From Parvibaculum sp002684405 (lineage in GTDB: Bacteria; Pseudomonadota; Alphaproteobacteria; Parvibaculales; Parvibaculaceae), in contig OZ223205.1 of NCBI GenBank assembly GCA_965140395.1, positions 186,001 to 250,000 of the forward strand: a stretch of 64,000 nt of DNA, in the 5' to 3' direction. Position 1 is the first letter of the stretch, and every line of letters starts with the position of its first letter. Below, piece by piece: positions 39,919 through 49,311 of this stretch. Both the position numbers and the translations under genes were made by a program. A model generated the notes under the pieces. That model was not told the DNA's origin and made no database searches. It was given only the letters and a program-made list of their open reading frames with translations.

Positions 39919-40560
39919 TTATTGGCCGAGCGCCGCGCGGATCAGCGCCTGCGCTTGCTTGCCGTCCCAGGGCGCGGGGCCTGCGATCCGGCCCATCTCG
40001 CGGCCCTGAGGGTCCACCAGTAGCGTGGTCGGCAGGCCGACGGCCCGGAGCTGGAAATTGGCGCTGGCTTTGGGGTCGTTGAAAAGCGACAGATGCTGGG
40101 CCTTCACCGTGTTTTCAAGAAAATCGCGGGCCTGCTCCAGCCCCGTCTTGTCCACGCTGAGCGCCACCACCTGAAACGCATCGCTGCCCATTTCGCCCTG
40201 CAGCCGGTCCAGCTCCGGCATTTCCTCCCGGCAGGGCGCGCACCAGGTCGCCCAGATGTTGAGAAGCAGGGTCTTGCCCCGGAAATCGGAGAGTTTCACC
40301 GGTTTGCCCTGTGCATCCTGAAAGACCACATCCGGCACCGCCTTCAGCGCCTTTGCAGGCACGAAGGCGGCGACATCGCTGGTCGCCGCGGCCTGGAGCG
40401 CGGCGTAATGGGGGTTCGGCACGGCGTCCGCCCCGGCCTCGTCCCCGCCGCCGGATTTGCCTAAGGGACCGACGATCAAGTATATCCCGGCAACGACAAG
40501 AACCGCGGCGGCAACAAGGGCGGCGGCGAGTTTCGGCAGGTTGCGGGATTTCTGGGACAT
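39919..40560 (-). CDS. tlpA: TlpA-like membrane-anchored thiol-disulfide oxidoreductase
   Basis: A 213-residue thioredoxin-fold protein held in the inner membrane by an N-terminal span (LAAALVAAAVLVVAGIYLIV) and facing the periplasm. The redox motif is WATWCAPCREE (C107, C110), and the cis-Pro loop is VGLPTTLLVD. ATG 40560 follows GAGGAAG; longer frames that enter the argH 5' region are rejected. TlpA proteins reduce cytochrome oxidase or cytochrome c maturation substrates. It is divergent from argH with 97 bases between starts, an arrangement I recall as common in this lineage. Confidence 0.9.
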   Translation of the reverse strand: MSQKSRNLPKLAAALVAAAVLVVAGIYLIVGPLGKSGGGDEAGADAVPNPHYAALQAAATSDVAAFVPAKALKAVPDVVFQDAQGKPVKLSDFRGKTLLLNIWATWCAPCREEMPELDRLQGEMGSDAFQVVALSVDKTGLEQARDFLENTVKAQHLSLFNDPKASANFQLRAVGLPTTLLVDPQGREMGRIAGPAPWDGKQAQALIRAALGQ

Positions 40561-40657
40561 ATATCTTCCTCGGAACTTCCTCGTGGCGTTGCCGGGCCTT
40601 TGCCCGCCCCTTCCCGAATATCCGACCGTCTGGCGGACAGCTCCCGGAGAAGCGAGC

Positions 40658-42043
40658 ATGAGCAACAAGATGTGGGGCGGCCGGTTTGGCGAAGGCCCCG
40701 ACAGGATCATGGAGGAAATTAACGCCTCCATCGGTTTCGACCAGCGCCTTTTCGCCCAGGATATCCGGGGCTCGAAGGCGCATTGCACAATGCTGGCCGA
40801 GAAGGGGATTATCTCAAGAACCGACGCCGATCAAATTATCGACGGTCTGGACAAGGTGCTGGCCGAGATCGAGGCGGGCGAATTCGCCTTCAGCCGCGAG
40901 CTCGAAGACATCCACATGAATGTGGAATCGCGCCTGACTGAGCTTGTCGGCGCCGCGGCGGGACGGCTTCACACCGCGCGCTCGCGCAACGACCAGGTCG
41001 CGACCGACTTCAAGCTCTATGTGCGCGACACGCTCGACCATCTGGACGAGCAGTTGAAGGACTTCCAGCTTGCCTTGCTGGAAAAGGCGGAGGCCCATGC
41101 CGACGCGATCATGCCCGGCTTCACCCATCTCCAGACGGCCCAGCCCGTGACCTTCGGTCATCATTGCCTGGCCTATGTGGAAATGGCGGCGCGCGACCGG
41201 GGCCGGATGCAGGATGCGCGGAAGCGCCTGAACCTGAACCCGCTGGGTTCCGCGGCGCTTGCGGGCACATCCTTCCCCATCGACCGGGAGATGACGGCGA
41301 AGGCGCTCGGTTTCGACGGCCCGACCCGCAACTCGCTCGACGCGGTGTCGGATCGCGATTTCGTGCTGGAAGCGCTCTCGGCCTCCTCCATCGCCGCGAT
41401 GCATCTTTCCCGGCTCGCCGAAGAGATCGTGATCTGGTCGACACCGGGCTTCGACTTCATCCGCCTGCCCGACAGCTTCACGACCGGCTCGTCCATCATG
41501 CCGCAGAAGCGCAACCCGGACGCGGCGGAACTCATCCGCGCGAAATCGGGCCGCGTGATCGGCGCGCTGACCTCGCTGCTCATCGTGATGAAGGGCCTGC
41601 CGCTTGCCTATTCCAAGGACATGCAGGAAGACAAGGAAGCCGCCTTCGATGCGCTGGACGCGCTGTCGCTGTCGCTCGCGGCCATGACCGGCATGGTTCG
41701 CACACTGACCATCAACGAACCCGCCATGAAGGCCGCCGCCGCACGGGGCTTTTCCACTGCGACCGACCTTGCCGACTGGCTGGTGCGCGAGCTGAACCTG
41801 CCCTTCCGCCAGGCCCATCACGTAACCGGCAGCCTGGTTGCCAAGGCCGAGGCCAAAGGATGCGATCTCGACGGCTTGAGCCTTGAGGACATGCAGGCGG
41901 TGGAACCCGGCATCACGAAAGATGTATATTCGGTGCTGGGCGTGGAAAACTCCGTCGCCAGCCGGACGAGCTTCGGCGGCACGGCGCCTGAAAATGTGCG
42001 GCAGATGGCGGCTTTCTGGCGCAAGGAACTGGAACAGTCCTGA
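40658..42043 (+). CDS. argH: Argininosuccinate lyase
   Basis: A 461-residue enzyme of the fumarase/aspartase superfamily that splits argininosuccinate into arginine and fumarate, the last step in arginine synthesis. The start MSNKMWGGRFGEGPD is typical. HTARSRNDQVATDF carries substrate contacts, and TGSSIMPQKRNPD (near residue 277-288) is the superfamily signature with the catalytic Ser. ATG 40658 follows GGAGAAG. It is followed 20 bases later by lptM. Confidence 0.97.
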   Translation: MSNKMWGGRFGEGPDRIMEEINASIGFDQRLFAQDIRGSKAHCTMLAEKGIISRTDADQIIDGLDKVLAEIEAGEFAFSRELEDIHMNVESRLTELVGAAAGRLHTARSRNDQVATDFKLYVRDTLDHLDEQLKDFQLALLEKAEAHADAIMPGFTHLQTAQPVTFGHHCLAYVEMAARDRGRMQDARKRLNLNPLGSAALAGTSFPIDREMTAKALGFDGPTRNSLDAVSDRDFVLEALSASSIAAMHLSRLAEEIVIWSTPGFDFIRLPDSFTTGSSIMPQKRNPDAAELIRAKSGRVIGALTSLLIVMKGLPLAYSKDMQEDKEAAFDALDALSLSLAAMTGMVRTLTINEPAMKAAAARGFSTATDLADWLVRELNLPFRQAHHVTGSLVAKAEAKGCDLDGLSLEDMQAVEPGITKDVYSVLGVENSVASRTSFGGTAPENVRQMAAFWRKELEQS

Positions 42044-42063
42044 TGGGGCGAGGGGAAAGCGCA

Positions 42064-42306
42064 ATGAAAAACCGCAGCACATGGGTGACGGCAGGCCTTT
42101 TTCTGGGCCTCGGCCTTGCGCTTGCCGGATGCGGCAAACGAGGACCGCTCGAACTGCCCTCGGGCGAAAAAGCCCAAATGCCGACGGATGAAAGCAGCAT
42201 GACGCTGGACGCGCCGGAGAGCGACCAGCCCATCGACATGCGGCCCATCACCGCCGATACGAGCATGAAGTCGAACCCCGACGATCCGGCGGCGCAGAGC
42301 AACTGA
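42064..42306 (+). CDS. lptM: LptM (YifL)-like small lipoprotein
   Basis: An 80-residue lipoprotein. The signal peptide ends in the lipobox LAGC, and the mature N-terminus CGKRGPLELP matches the conserved CGxKGPLxxP core of LptM, a partner of the LPS-transport protein LptD in enterobacteria. The remainder is acidic and unstructured. GAGGGGAAAG precedes ATG 42064. The order argH-lptM-lysA is widespread in proteobacteria. Confidence 0.9.
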   Translation: MKNRSTWVTAGLFLGLGLALAGCGKRGPLELPSGEKAQMPTDESSMTLDAPESDQPIDMRPITADTSMKSNPDDPAAQSN

Positions 42307-42393
42307 GCGGCGGACAAACACCGCCCCTTGAACCCCGACCCCGAACTCTTGTCCCCCTGAGCGCCCGCCGCCCCGGGGCAAAGCGGCAGACAG

Positions 42394-43665
42394 ATGAACC
42401 ATTTCGAGTATCGCGACGGCGTCCTTCACGCGGAAGGCGTCTCCGTCCCCGACATAGCGGCCGCCACCGGCACGCCCTTCTATTGCTATTCGAGCGCCAC
42501 GCTGGAACGCCATTACGAGGTGTTCTCGCAGGCGTTCAAGGGCCAGAAGGCGCGCATCTGCTATGCGATCAAGGCCAATTCCAATCTCGCCGTGATCCGC
42601 ACGCTGGCCCGCCTCGGCGCGGGCGCGGATGTGGTGTCGGAAGGCGAGCTGCGCCGCGCCATCGCCGCCGGCGTGCCCACCTCGAAGATCGTCTTTTCCG
42701 GCGTCGCCAAGACGGACGCCGAAATCGCCTTCGCACTGGACGTGGGCATCGACCAGTTCAACGTGGAATCGGAGCCCGAACTCGACGCCATTTCGCGCGT
42801 TGCGGCGGGCATGGGCAAGCGCGCCCGCGTGGCGCTGCGCGTGAACCCCGATGTCGACGCCAAGACGCATGAGAAGATCGCCACCGGCAAGGCGGAGAAC
42901 AAGTTCGGCATTTCATGGCGCCGCGCGCCTGCCGTCTATGCCCATGCGCGGACCCTGCCGGGTATCGAAATTGCGGGCATCGACGTTCATATCGGCAGCC
43001 AGCTTACCGATCTGGAACCCTTCTCCACCGCCTTCACCCGCGTCGGCGAAATGGTGGAAGCGCTGCGCGCCGACGGCCATGCCATCGGCCGGATCGATCT
43101 GGGCGGCGGGCTCGGCATCCCCTATCGCGGCGACAATGACGTACCCCCGCATCCGGACGAATATGCCGCCATGGTGAAGCGCACGCTGGGCCATCTCGAT
43201 TGCGAGCTGACCTTCGAGCCGGGCCGCCTCATCGCGGGCAATGCGGGCATTCTCGTCACCCGCGTCATCTATGAGAAGGTCGGCGAGGACCGCACCTTCC
43301 TGATCGTCGATGCGGGCATGAACGATCTGATCCGCCCGACGCTCTATGACGCGCATCACGATATCCGCCCGGTGGCCGAACCCGCCTCCGGCGCGGAAGA
43401 GATCGAGTATGACGTGGTGGGCCCGGTCTGCGAGACCGGCGACTATTTCGCCCGCAAAAGGCGGCTGCCCCGCATGAAGGCGGGCGATCTGGTGGCCGTG
43501 ATGTCGGCGGGCGCCTATGGCGCGGTGCAGGCCAGCGAATACAATACCCGCCCCCTCGTGCCGGAAATTCTGGTGCGCGGATCGAGCTTTGCGGAGGTGC
43601 GCGCGCGCCCCAGTTATGACGCAATGCTGAGACAGGATATGATACCGGACTGGCTCTCCGACTGA
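42394..43665 (+). CDS. lysA: Diaminopimelate decarboxylase
   Basis: A 423-residue PLP enzyme that decarboxylates meso-diaminopimelate to L-lysine. The PLP lysine is K60 in CYAIKANSNLAV. HIGSQLTDLEPF, DLGGGLGIPY and EPGRLIAGNAGILVTRV are standard motifs; the catalytic Cys is in GPVCETGDYFA near the C-terminus. Length and start agree with the family. Confidence 0.97.
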   Translation: MNHFEYRDGVLHAEGVSVPDIAAATGTPFYCYSSATLERHYEVFSQAFKGQKARICYAIKANSNLAVIRTLARLGAGADVVSEGELRRAIAAGVPTSKIVFSGVAKTDAEIAFALDVGIDQFNVESEPELDAISRVAAGMGKRARVALRVNPDVDAKTHEKIATGKAENKFGISWRRAPAVYAHARTLPGIEIAGIDVHIGSQLTDLEPFSTAFTRVGEMVEALRADGHAIGRIDLGGGLGIPYRGDNDVPPHPDEYAAMVKRTLGHLDCELTFEPGRLIAGNAGILVTRVIYEKVGEDRTFLIVDAGMNDLIRPTLYDAHHDIRPVAEPASGAEEIEYDVVGPVCETGDYFARKRRLPRMKAGDLVAVMSAGAYGAVQASEYNTRPLVPEILVRGSSFAEVRARPSYDAMLRQDMIPDWLSD

Positions 43666-43688
43666 GGCGCAACGCAGCGCCGAAAGAG

Positions 43689-46358
43689 ATGGCGGAGGGT
43701 CGGAGCCTCATCCATCGACGCGCGAAAGGCGAGAGCTTGGCACGCCCTGAAGATGGCCCCGAAAACGCCGAAAATGGCGGCGGGCCCGGAAAAGCATCCG
43801 CAAGTCCCGAAAGACTTCCGCGCCGCGTGGAGCGACGCATCGCGTTGGCCCGCGCGACGCTGCTGTGGGAAGCGCTCTGGCCCGCGCTCTGGCGGGCGGC
43901 GGCGCTCACCGGCTTTTTCGTCTCGCTTGCCCTGTTCGGCCTGTTCGAAGGCGCCCCGCTCTGGCTGCACTGGCTGGCGCTCGCCACCTTCGGCGTTCTG
44001 CTGGCGCTCGCGATCTGGCGCGGCTTTCGCGATTTCCGCTGGCCGACACGCCATGACGCGCTCCGCCAGATCGAAACCGCCTCCGGCCTCTCCCATCGCC
44101 CGCTTTCCACCTTCGAGGACATGCAGGCGGGCGGCACAGGCGACGAGACGCTGTGGCGGGCCCATCGCGACTGGCTCTCCCGGCGGCTGAGCCATCTGCG
44201 CATCGGCCTGCCCGCGCCGCGCATTGCCGGTCAGGACCCGTTCGGCCTGCGCGCCGCGGTCGTCCTGCTGCTGCTGGTCGCCGTCTGGGCGGGCGGACGC
44301 GATGCCGGACCGCGCCTCACCTCCGCCTTTCTGCCCGGCGCATCGCTGTCCCGGGATATCGCGATCGAGGCCTGGATCTCACCGCCGCCCTATACCGGCA
44401 TCCCGCCCATCTATCTGACCGGCGATGCGACGCCCGGAGACAAGACCGGCGGCGCCAACGGCAAGACCGCCATCACCGTGCCGCAGGGCAGCGTGCTGTC
44501 GCTCAGGGTGAACGGCATGCGCGCCTATCCCGCGCTCAGCGTGGAAACCGGCAAGCGCGCCGAACCCGAACCGCTCAAGGAGATTTCGCCGGGCAGCCAT
44601 TCCATCGACCGCAAGCTGACGCAAAGCGCGGAGATCACGCTGACCGGGGCGGGCCGCATCATGGATAGCTGGACCGTCGATGTGACGCCGGACGAGGCGC
44701 CCTATATCGCCTTCAAGGCCGATCCGGAAACCGCCACCTCCGGCGCGATCGGGATTTCCTATATCGCGAAGGACGATTACGGCATCGCCACGGCGCAGGC
44801 GGAAATCCGCCTGGACGAGAACAAGGCGAAAAAGAGCGCGGTGGACGATCCGCAGCTGAACGCCATCATAGATACCCTCATGCCCCCCGCCCCGACCGTT
44901 GCGCCGCCCGATATCCGCCTGCCGCTCTCCGGCGCACGCCCGAAGGAAGCCGACGGCCGGACATGGACGGATTTGCGCAGCCATCCCTGGGCCGGGCTGA
45001 AAGCGACGATGACGCTGGTGGCAACCGACGATGCCGGGCAGCAGGGGCACTCGCGCAGCATCGACTTCACCATCCCCGAGCGCAGCTTCAAGGACCCGCT
45101 CGCCCGCGCCATCGTGGAGCAACGCCGCCAGCTCGCGCGCAATCCGCGCAGCACGGCCCGCGTCGCCCGCTTCCTCAATGCCTTCACGCATGACCCGGAA
45201 AAGACCATTTCCGACCCCGCCGTCTATATGGGGCTCAGGACCGCCTATTGGCGGCTGGCGACGGCGCGGCGCACCGAAGAGATGAAGGGCATTTACGACC
45301 TCCTGTGGTCAATCGCGCTGCGGATCGAGGATGGCGATCTGTCGCTTGCCGAACGCGACCTGCGCGACGCGCAGAAAGCGCTCTCCGAAGCGCTGGAAGG
45401 GGATGCGGACGACGCCGAAATCGCCCAGCTGATGGCCGAGCTGAAAGATGCCTTCGCCCGCTATATGAGCGAAGTGAATGCGCTACGCGACGACTCCCCG
45501 CAGGAACTGGGCAAGGAACTTCAGCTCAAACCGGACACCAAGTTCATCACCGAGGATGAGCTTCAGCAGATGATCGACCGGATCGAGCGCCTTGCCCAGG
45601 CCGGCTCGCGCCAACAGGCCCAGGCCATGCTGCAGCAAATGCGCTCCATGATGGAAAATATGGAACTGCCGAAGTCTCAGGGTTCTCTCTCTCCGCGCCA
45701 GCAGAGCATGAAAAATGCCGTCGATTCACTCGACAAGCTGATCCGCCGCCAGCGCGACCTGATGGACCGGACCTTCCGCGCCCAGCCCGAGCAACACGGC
45801 ATGTCCGCCTTCGGTCAACAGCAGCATGGCGGCATGGCCGGTGACGACGAGGCAGGCAAGGACAAGGAAGGCGCACCGGATCTCGGCGGACTGAAAGACG
45901 AGCAGGAGAAACTCCAGGCCGACCTCAAGGGCGTCATCAAGGACCTTCAGATGCGCGACGACGTGCCGCTCGACTTCATCGTCAAGGCAGAGAGAGAGAT
46001 GGAAAAGGCGATGAACTGGCTCAGGGACCAACGCGCCGACCGGGCCGCCGGTGCGCAGGGCGAGGTCGTCTCAAAACTGCGCAAAGGCGTCGAGGGGCTG
46101 GTGAACAAGCTGATGGCGGAAGGCGCCCGCGGCAAGGGTTATGTCAGGAAGGACGGCAAATCCGACCCGCTCGGGCGCGTGCGCGACCCGAACGGCCAGG
46201 GCATGAGCAACAGCCCCAGCGGCGAGGTGGGCGTCCCCAGCGAATTCAGCCTGCAGCAGGCCCGTGAAATCCTGCAGGAGCTGCGCCGCCGCGCGGGCGA
46301 ACTCAACCGGCCGCAGGAAGAACTCGATTATCTCGACCGGCTGCTGGAACGGTATTGA
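43689..46358 (+). CDS. DUF4175 (TIGR02302-type) membrane protein
   Basis: An 889-residue protein of unknown function common in alphaproteobacteria. A polar, basic N-terminus is followed by two spans around residues 65-115 and a third near 190-210 (AAVVLLLLVAVWAGG). Then comes a large periplasmic-type region with an Ig-like segment (DSWTVDVTPDEAPYIAFKAD) and long alpha-helical, Gln/Met-rich stretches such as MIDRIERLAQAGSRQQAQAM. The family's C-terminal block QAREILQELRRRAGELNRPQ is present. It follows lysA as in related genomes. The ribosome site for ATG 43689 is very close (GAAAGAG), so the start may be slightly downstream. Confidence 0.85.
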   Translation: MAEGRSLIHRRAKGESLARPEDGPENAENGGGPGKASASPERLPRRVERRIALARATLLWEALWPALWRAAALTGFFVSLALFGLFEGAPLWLHWLALATFGVLLALAIWRGFRDFRWPTRHDALRQIETASGLSHRPLSTFEDMQAGGTGDETLWRAHRDWLSRRLSHLRIGLPAPRIAGQDPFGLRAAVVLLLLVAVWAGGRDAGPRLTSAFLPGASLSRDIAIEAWISPPPYTGIPPIYLTGDATPGDKTGGANGKTAITVPQGSVLSLRVNGMRAYPALSVETGKRAEPEPLKEISPGSHSIDRKLTQSAEITLTGAGRIMDSWTVDVTPDEAPYIAFKADPETATSGAIGISYIAKDDYGIATAQAEIRLDENKAKKSAVDDPQLNAIIDTLMPPAPTVAPPDIRLPLSGARPKEADGRTWTDLRSHPWAGLKATMTLVATDDAGQQGHSRSIDFTIPERSFKDPLARAIVEQRRQLARNPRSTARVARFLNAFTHDPEKTISDPAVYMGLRTAYWRLATARRTEEMKGIYDLLWSIALRIEDGDLSLAERDLRDAQKALSEALEGDADDAEIAQLMAELKDAFARYMSEVNALRDDSPQELGKELQLKPDTKFITEDELQQMIDRIERLAQAGSRQQAQAMLQQMRSMMENMELPKSQGSLSPRQQSMKNAVDSLDKLIRRQRDLMDRTFRAQPEQHGMSAFGQQQHGGMAGDDEAGKDKEGAPDLGGLKDEQEKLQADLKGVIKDLQMRDDVPLDFIVKAEREMEKAMNWLRDQRADRAAGAQGEVVSKLRKGVEGLVNKLMAEGARGKGYVRKDGKSDPLGRVRDPNGQGMSNSPSGEVGVPSEFSLQQAREILQELRRRAGELNRPQEELDYLDRLLERY

Positions 46359-46378
46359 GGGATGGACTAACCCCTTTG

Positions 46379-46587
46379 CGTCATCCCGGCGAAAGCCGGG
46401 ACCCAATCCACCTTTCGGCAAGCCGCGCTGCGAGTGGATCCCGGGGACAAGCCCCGGGATGACAAAGCATGTTGTATTTGACGATTGAGGCTTAAAACCC
46501 GGTGTCGTCCCGGCACTTGTTGCCGGGACCCATTAGCCCTTCGACAAGCGGAGACGAGAGTGGATCCCGGCTTTCGCCGGGATGACA
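46379..46587. repeat. Two palindromic intergenic repeats in tandem
   Basis: Copy A spans 46379-46463 and copy B spans 46503-46587. Each starts with (C)GTC.TCCCGGC...GCCGGGACCC and ends in GTGGATCCCGG...CCGGGATGACA, so each is an inverted pair of the well-known GTCATCCCGGC-type module. A related element is at 58041-58123. They occupy the gap between DUF4175 and the convergent cpdR-like gene. Confidence 0.8.
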
Positions 46588-46611
46588 CTGAATTCTTGAA
46601 AGCGCTGCGCC

Positions 46612-46992
46612 TCAGCCCCGCGAGGCAAGCGCCGCGTCGACCTGCGTCACCAGCTCGTCCAGCGTGAAGGGCTTCAACATGATGTCGTGGATAATCGCCT
46701 CCAGACCATGCGCGCGCTCGCGCTGGTCGGAATAGCCCGTCATCAGGAGAATGGTGATCCCCGGCGCATGGCGCGAGGCGGAGAGCGCCAGCGAAATGCC
46801 GTCCATCACCGGCATGATGATGTCGGTCAGCAGAAGCTCGTAAGGCTTTTGCACGTCCATGGCGCGGGCCAGCGCATCGAGCGCTTCCGACCCGTCCGAC
46901 ACGGAATCGACTTCATGGCCGGCACCCATCAGCGCGCGGGCGATGAAGGACTGGACGGAAGGTTCATCTTCGGCAACCAGTATCCGCGCCAT
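46612..46992 (-). CDS. cpdR: CpdR-like single-domain response regulator
   Basis: A 126-residue stand-alone receiver domain. ARILVAEDEPSVQSFIARAL supplies the acidic pocket, D57 in LLTDIIMPVMDG is the phosphorylation site, MTGYSD has the conserved Thr/Ser, and MLKPFTLDEL the Lys. The length and the MARILxAEDE start match CpdR, which in Caulobacter controls localisation and activity of ClpXP in the cell cycle. It lies 4 bases after hpt on the same strand, so both are probably cotranscribed. Confidence 0.85.
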   Translation of the reverse strand: MARILVAEDEPSVQSFIARALMGAGHEVDSVSDGSEALDALARAMDVQKPYELLLTDIIMPVMDGISLALSASRHAPGITILLMTGYSDQRERAHGLEAIIHDIMLKPFTLDELVTQVDAALASRG

Positions 46993-46996
46993 ATCC

Positions 46997-47542
46997 CTAT
47001 TCCTCGATATAGCCCACGAAAGGCAATTGCCGGTAGGCATGGCCGACATCCATACCATAGCCGATAACGAAGCGGTCGGGGCAGTCGAACCCTTTAAAGT
47101 CCGGCGCGATGTCCACCACCTGCTTGCCCCTCTTGTGGAGAAGGACGCAGGCCGCCACGCTGTTTGCACCGCGCGCGATCATCAGGTCCTTGGCGAAAGC
47201 GAGCGTTCGGCCGCTTTCGAGAATATCGTCCACCAGCAGAACGTCGCGTCCCGCCACCGGCACTTCGGTGTCGCGGACGATGGTCACCTCGCCGCGCGAG
47301 GTCGTCTCCGCGCCATAGCTCGACAGGGTGATGAAATCCATATCGGGCGCCGCCCCCGCGTCATGCAGGGCGCGCAACAGATCGGCGGCGAAGATGAAAC
47401 TGCCCTTGAGCACGGGAACGATGAGAGGCGTGCGGCCCAGCGCGGCGACGATCTCGCCCGCCAGCGCATGATTGCGCGCGGCGATCTCCTCTGCCGTGAT
47501 GAGAACGGTGATCCGGGCGGAAAGATCGCGGGGCTCGCTCAT
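46997..47542 (-). CDS. hpt: Hypoxanthine phosphoribosyltransferase
   Basis: A 181-residue purine-salvage enzyme making IMP/GMP from hypoxanthine/guanine and PRPP. The PRPP-binding motif is VLLVDDILESGRTL, VPVLKGSFIFAADLLR the flexible N-terminal strand-loop, and DRFVIGYGMD the C-terminal catalytic/base-binding segment. ATG 47542 gives the family length; an upstream in-frame extension is not needed. It overlaps nothing but is immediately followed by cpdR. Confidence 0.95.
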   Translation of the reverse strand: MSEPRDLSARITVLITAEEIAARNHALAGEIVAALGRTPLIVPVLKGSFIFAADLLRALHDAGAAPDMDFITLSSYGAETTSRGEVTIVRDTEVPVAGRDVLLVDDILESGRTLAFAKDLMIARGANSVAACVLLHKRGKQVVDIAPDFKGFDCPDRFVIGYGMDVGHAYRQLPFVGYIEE

Positions 47543-47552
47543 CCGGCCGGTC

Positions 47553-48443
47553 CTATTCGCTGTCTGGTCCGGAGCCGGAAGACGCGGCATCCGGTTCGGC
47601 CTTCATATCCTTTGCCGCGGCCGGGGCTTCCTTCACGGTCGCCGCCTTGCCGTCCGGCGAAAGATCGGAGCCGTTGTCGAAACGGATCTCTACATCGCGC
47701 GTGGCCGGGGGCGGGCTTGAAAGCCGCGTCACGAAAGGAACCGACTGACCGGGCTTCAGCCGCCGCTCCGGCAGGGCGAAGGTCCAGTGATAGATCTCTT
47801 TCTGCTTTTCATCGCGCAGGCCGATCCGAAGCCGTGGCAAGGCGCGCGGTTCGTCGCTGACATTCGACACCTCGCCCATGATGGCGAGCACAGGCAGGCC
47901 GTTCACCTCCTGCTTTTCGTAGCGGACCTTGTGGAACTCCACCCCGCGCAGATTGATCTTGTCGCCTGCCAGCTCATAGACATCCGCCGTGGCGGGCCAG
48001 AGCGAGGCGATCTCGTTGCGGAAGACCCAGCCCGCGCCGAGCGTACCGCCGAGAAAGATGAGAAGCGTGATCCAGCCGAGAATGGTGAGGAAACGCACCC
48101 GCCGCATGGCCGCCGCGCCATGGACGAAACTGCGCAGGCGCCCGCCCGTGGCGTTGTCGGGTCCCGCCCCGGCGACCGTCGTATTGATCTGGCGCGGGGT
48201 CCGCCCGGCGGATTTGTCCTTTTCGGGCTCCCGCTTGAAAACGGGCTTGGCCGGCCCGACGACCGGCGCAGCATCGGCAGGCGCGGACGCTTGGGCGGTC
48301 GCCTCGGCATCCCCGCCCTCTTCCAGCGGCTGCTGATCCCAGCTATGACCGCATTTGGCGCACCGCACCTTGCGCGGGCCCGAGGCGAAAGCGCCGGGCT
48401 TGACGGGGTAGCGCGTCGAACAATGCGGACAGGTGATAATCAT
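47553..48443 (-). CDS. Zinc-ribbon (MJ0042 motif) and DUF3426 membrane protein
   Basis: A 296-residue protein. The N-terminal zinc ribbon CPHCSTRYPVKPGAF...VRCAKCGHSW (two CxxC pairs) is the MJ0042 motif. A proline/alanine-rich linker follows, then one span (ILGWITLLIFLGGTLGAGWVF, shown here one residue long of the core) and a C-terminal periplasmic beta domain (LVIMGEVSNVS-type, here LAIMGEVSNVSDEPRALP), matching DUF3426. Function unknown; commonly divergent from ftsE in alphaproteobacteria, as here. Upstream of hpt by 10 bases on the same strand. Confidence 0.85.
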   Translation of the reverse strand: MIITCPHCSTRYPVKPGAFASGPRKVRCAKCGHSWDQQPLEEGGDAEATAQASAPADAAPVVGPAKPVFKREPEKDKSAGRTPRQINTTVAGAGPDNATGGRLRSFVHGAAAMRRVRFLTILGWITLLIFLGGTLGAGWVFRNEIASLWPATADVYELAGDKINLRGVEFHKVRYEKQEVNGLPVLAIMGEVSNVSDEPRALPRLRIGLRDEKQKEIYHWTFALPERRLKPGQSVPFVTRLSSPPPATRDVEIRFDNGSDLSPDGKAATVKEAPAAAKDMKAEPDAASSGSGPDSE

Positions 48444-48651
48444 CCGGATCTTGCTGTGAAGGATTTGCCCAAGGGGCGAAACGCGGAAGCGCGGCAACAC
48501 CCTCGCCACGCCCCCTTTCGCCTTAAGCCTATTGAATGGCCCTCCATGGTTAAAGCGGCGTTAAATCATCATCGTTTTCCCGAAGGAAACCGCCGTTTGT
48601 CCTCCATTGCGCGCATCCGACACGCCGTCGATCCGTGATACCGTCTGCTGC

Positions 48652-49311
48652 ATGATTCGCTTCGAAAATGTCGGCATGAGATACGGCATGGGGCCGGAAG
48701 TGCTCCGGGATGTGAGCTTCGAGCTCGCGCCCGGCTCTTTCCATTTCCTCACCGGCCCCTCCGGCGCGGGCAAGACCTCGCTCCTCAAGCTCATGTTTCT
48801 GGCCGTCCGCCCCTCGCGCGGGCTCATCACCATGTTCGGTCAGGACATCGCCACCCTGCCCCGCAAGGAGATGCCCGCGCTGAGGCGGCGCATCGGCGTG
48901 GTGTTCCAGGAATTCCGGCTGCTCGACCATCTCACCACCTATGAGAATGTGGCGCTGCCCCTGCGCATTCAGGGCCAGCCGGAAAGCGCCTGGCGCGCCG
49001 ATGTGATGGAACTGCTGAACTGGGTCGGTCTCGGCGACCGCATCCAGGCCAAGCCGCCGACGCTGTCCGGCGGCGAAAAGCAGCGCGCCGCCATCGCCCG
49101 CGCCGTGGTGGGCCAGCCCGACGTGCTGCTGGCCGACGAACCGACCGGCAATGTGGACCCGGAAATGGGCCAGCGCCTGCTCCGCCTGTTCGTGGAACTG
49201 AACCGGCTGGGCACCTCCGTGCTGCTGGCCACCCATGACCGCAGCCTCGTGGAAGCGGCAGGCTCTCCGGAGCTTGTGCTGAAAGAGGGAGGCCTGAGCA
49301 TCCGTGGCTGA
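48652..49311 (+). CDS. ftsE: Cell-division ATP-binding protein FtsE
   Basis: A 219-residue ABC ATPase that pairs with FtsX to activate septal peptidoglycan hydrolases. Walker A is GPSGAGKTSLLKL, Q-loop VVFQEFRLLDHLT, signature LSGGEKQRAAIARA, and Walker B VLLADEPTGNVDPE. The start MIRFENVGMRYG is normal for FtsE. It overlaps ftsX by 8 bases. Confidence 0.96.
   Translation: MIRFENVGMRYGMGPEVLRDVSFELAPGSFHFLTGPSGAGKTSLLKLMFLAVRPSRGLITMFGQDIATLPRKEMPALRRRIGVVFQEFRLLDHLTTYENVALPLRIQGQPESAWRADVMELLNWVGLGDRIQAKPPTLSGGEKQRAAIARAVVGQPDVLLADEPTGNVDPEMGQRLLRLFVELNRLGTSVLLATHDRSLVEAAGSPELVLKEGGLSIRG

Noticed and set aside
46379..46587. CRISPR-like array
   Set aside because: Two palindromic modules with internal complementarity and no regular repeat-spacer pattern; no cas genes.
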